64,000 nucleotides of DNA from Bacillus subtilis. GTDB taxonomy: Bacteria > Bacillota > Bacilli > Bacillales > Bacillaceae_C. Below the pieces are notes generated by a model. That model saw only the letters and a list, made by a program, of their open reading frames with translations, made no database searches and was not told where the DNA came from. This document shows positions 62,811 to 64,000 of this stretch, piece after piece. Numbering within the stretch: the first letter of the stretch is position 1; every line of letters begins with the position of its first letter. The translations under genes and the position numbers were made by a program. The stretch covers positions 1 to 64,000 of the forward strand of contig NZ_VTQV01000020.1 of the NCBI RefSeq assembly GCF_008764245.1, written 5' to 3'.

Positions 62811-63743
62811 TTGCAACGGAAAACGTCCAATAATTTGCAATCGGATGTAAAATCAATTAATTTAAAGGGTTTACATCGAAAAAAGTTTAATTTTTGGCCT
62901 TATCTTCTTCTATCACCAGCGTTACTCATTGTCACATGTGTTGTATTTATTCCCGTTATAGAAGCGATAGTTATGAGCCTTAAAAGCTATGATTTAAGGA
63001 GACCCAATGGTATCGAGTTCGTTGGATTAGATAACTTTATAGAGATATTTACAGATCCGATCTTCTGGCTAGCATTTAAAAATACTCTTATTTGGGTTGT
63101 TCTCGGTGTAGGTTTACAATTTTTGTTTGGTTTCCTGTTGGCCCTGTTGTTAAATCAAAAATTTAAAGGTAGGGGAATTGTACGGGCTGTTAGTTTAATC
63201 CCTTGGGCAACCCCTGGAGTGCTTATAGGATTGATGTGGAAATGGATTTATGACGGTAACTATGGTGTTTTAAATGATTTATTAATGAAACTCAATATCA
63301 TTGATGAAGGAGTCATCTTTTTATCCCAGACATCAACAGCCTTCCCTTCCGTTATTGTCACTATAATTTGGCAAGGAATTCCTTTCTTTGCGATTATGAT
63401 TTTGGCTGGTTTGCAGGGGATATCCCAGGAAATGTATGAAGCAGCAGATATTGATGGAGCTAGTAGTCTTCAGAAACTATTTAGAATTACTATTCCATCC
63501 CTAAAGAACGTTATCTTTATTACAGTATTATTGCGTATCATTTGGGTTTCTAACTCAGTAGACATTATACATAATATGACCGGAGGGGGTCCTTCATATT
63601 CTACACAAACATTAAGTGTATATATCTTTAATAAGGCAAATGTTTTGGACTTAGGTTATTCATCAGGGATGGCAATATTTTTAATGTTGCTATTAGCGAT
63701 CGTCGCTATTCCTTATATAAAAAACACCTTTAAGGAGGGATAA
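62811..63743 (+). CDS. sugar ABC transporter permease (MalF-like)
   Basis: Six predicted helices and the EAA loop MYEAADIDGASSLQKLFRITIPSL identify an inner-membrane permease of the carbohydrate type. The TTG at 62811, seven bases after AAGAGGTG, is chosen; TTG 62793 after TGAGGT is also possible. It is followed within three bases by the second permease. Confidence 0.88.
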   Translation: MQRKTSNNLQSDVKSINLKGLHRKKFNFWPYLLLSPALLIVTCVVFIPVIEAIVMSLKSYDLRRPNGIEFVGLDNFIEIFTDPIFWLAFKNTLIWVVLGVGLQFLFGFLLALLLNQKFKGRGIVRAVSLIPWATPGVLIGLMWKWIYDGNYGVLNDLLMKLNIIDEGVIFLSQTSTAFPSVIVTIIWQGIPFFAIMILAGLQGISQEMYEAADIDGASSLQKLFRITIPSLKNVIFITVLLRIIWVSNSVDIIHNMTGGGPSYSTQTLSVYIFNKANVLDLGYSSGMAIFLMLLLAIVAIPYIKNTFKEG

Positions 63744-63746
63744 ACT

Positions 63747-64000
63747 TTGAAGGGCCGACCAGTTAGATGGAGAAGAATTATTAGTTTATACTTGCCAATA
63801 TCTATTATATTGTTATTTTTACTTTTTCCGTTTTATTGGACATTTGTGACGTCTATTAAGCCGGAGCATGAATTGTATGGCCCCACTGTGACATACTGGC
63901 CACAAGATATCACATTTGCCTCTTATAAAAAGCTTTTTGGTGAATTTAATTTTTTACTTCCAATGTTTAATAGTTTCCTAGTTGCAACTATAACAACAAT
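63747..64000 (+). CDS. sugar ABC transporter permease (MalG-like), cut by the window end
   Basis: TTG follows AAGGAGGG by about six bases and opens MKGRPVRWRRIISLYLPISI, then LLFLLFPFYWTFVTSIKPEHEL and FASYKKLFGEFNFLLPMFNSFLVATITT, the standard N-terminus of MalG-type permeases (SxKPxxEL and FNSFxVA). Only about 84 codons lie in the window. It should pair with the MalF-like permease. Confidence 0.85.
   Translation, partial: MKGRPVRWRRIISLYLPISIILLFLLFPFYWTFVTSIKPEHELYGPTVTYWPQDITFASYKKLFGEFNFLLPMFNSFLVATITT

Overview
The window looks like chromosomal DNA of a low-GC, spore-forming Firmicute of the Bacillaceae type. Supporting signs are strong AGGAGG-type ribosome binding sites, frequent TTG/GTG starts, a YjzC-like protein, a B. 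subtilis-style exopolysaccharide tyrosine kinase/phosphatase set, a Hol_Tox-type toxin and Bacillaceae-type intergenic RNAs. I see no rRNA or tRNA genes and no intact insertion sequence. The genus cannot be named from sequence reading alone.

Region 1 (1-12.4 kb) is cell-envelope polymer biology: a secreted SH3b-repeat protein with a broken end, two tandem TPR + CDP-glycerol glycerophosphotransferase (TagF-like) genes, and a 1205-residue TagF-like/GT4 fusion with four GW modules inserted between the halves of the glycosyltransferase. Region 2 (12.4-24.5 kb) is a string of short transcription units: a GNAT-like protein and a small partner; a three-gene operon of a divergent Lgt-like membrane protein, a multi-cluster radical SAM protein resembling tetraether lipid synthases and a three-helix membrane protein; an AbrB/ParE-type toxin-antitoxin pair; a YjzC-like protein; a NERD protein; cysteine synthase; and a sulfonate-type ABC transporter. 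Seven intergenic gaps here hold arrays of a degenerate 20-bp repeat (core AATGGGTTTC, more than 100 units), often beside a recurring palindrome GCAACCGGCGCGCCGGTTGC. None is seen in the other 40 kb.

Region 3 (24.8-26.1 kb) has an Arg/Asp/Cys-rich small protein and an SGNH hydrolase. Region 4 (26.3-47.6 kb) is a Wzx/Wzy-type capsule or exopolysaccharide locus: regulatory kinase/phosphatase genes, flippase, polymerase, four glycosyltransferases and two complete-looking nucleotide-sugar pathways. One set (PglF/E/D/C-like) predicts N,N'-diacetylbacillosamine as initiating sugar. The other (WbpA/B/E/D-like) predicts a 2,3-diacetamido-2,3-dideoxy-glucuronic acid. Two RNA-like segments, probably of the Bacillaceae-1 class, sit inside the locus. 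It ends with an unidentified membrane-anchored alpha/alpha-barrel protein with a disturbed start and a deleted UDP-glucose dehydrogenase remnant.

Region 5 (47.8-52.1 kb) is accessory: a frameshifted, probably inactive nuclease-like gene, a PH-domain protein, a type I-like toxin peptide, a ribbon-helix-helix regulator with twin identical operators, and an XRE regulator. Region 6 (52.4-64.0 kb) is catabolic: a cupin sugar-phosphate isomerase, an amidohydrolase, an SsuABC-type transporter and a degenerate M24 peptidase-like protein form one operon; a GntR/FadR regulator, a split transketolase and a sugar ABC transporter form a second, cut by the window end.
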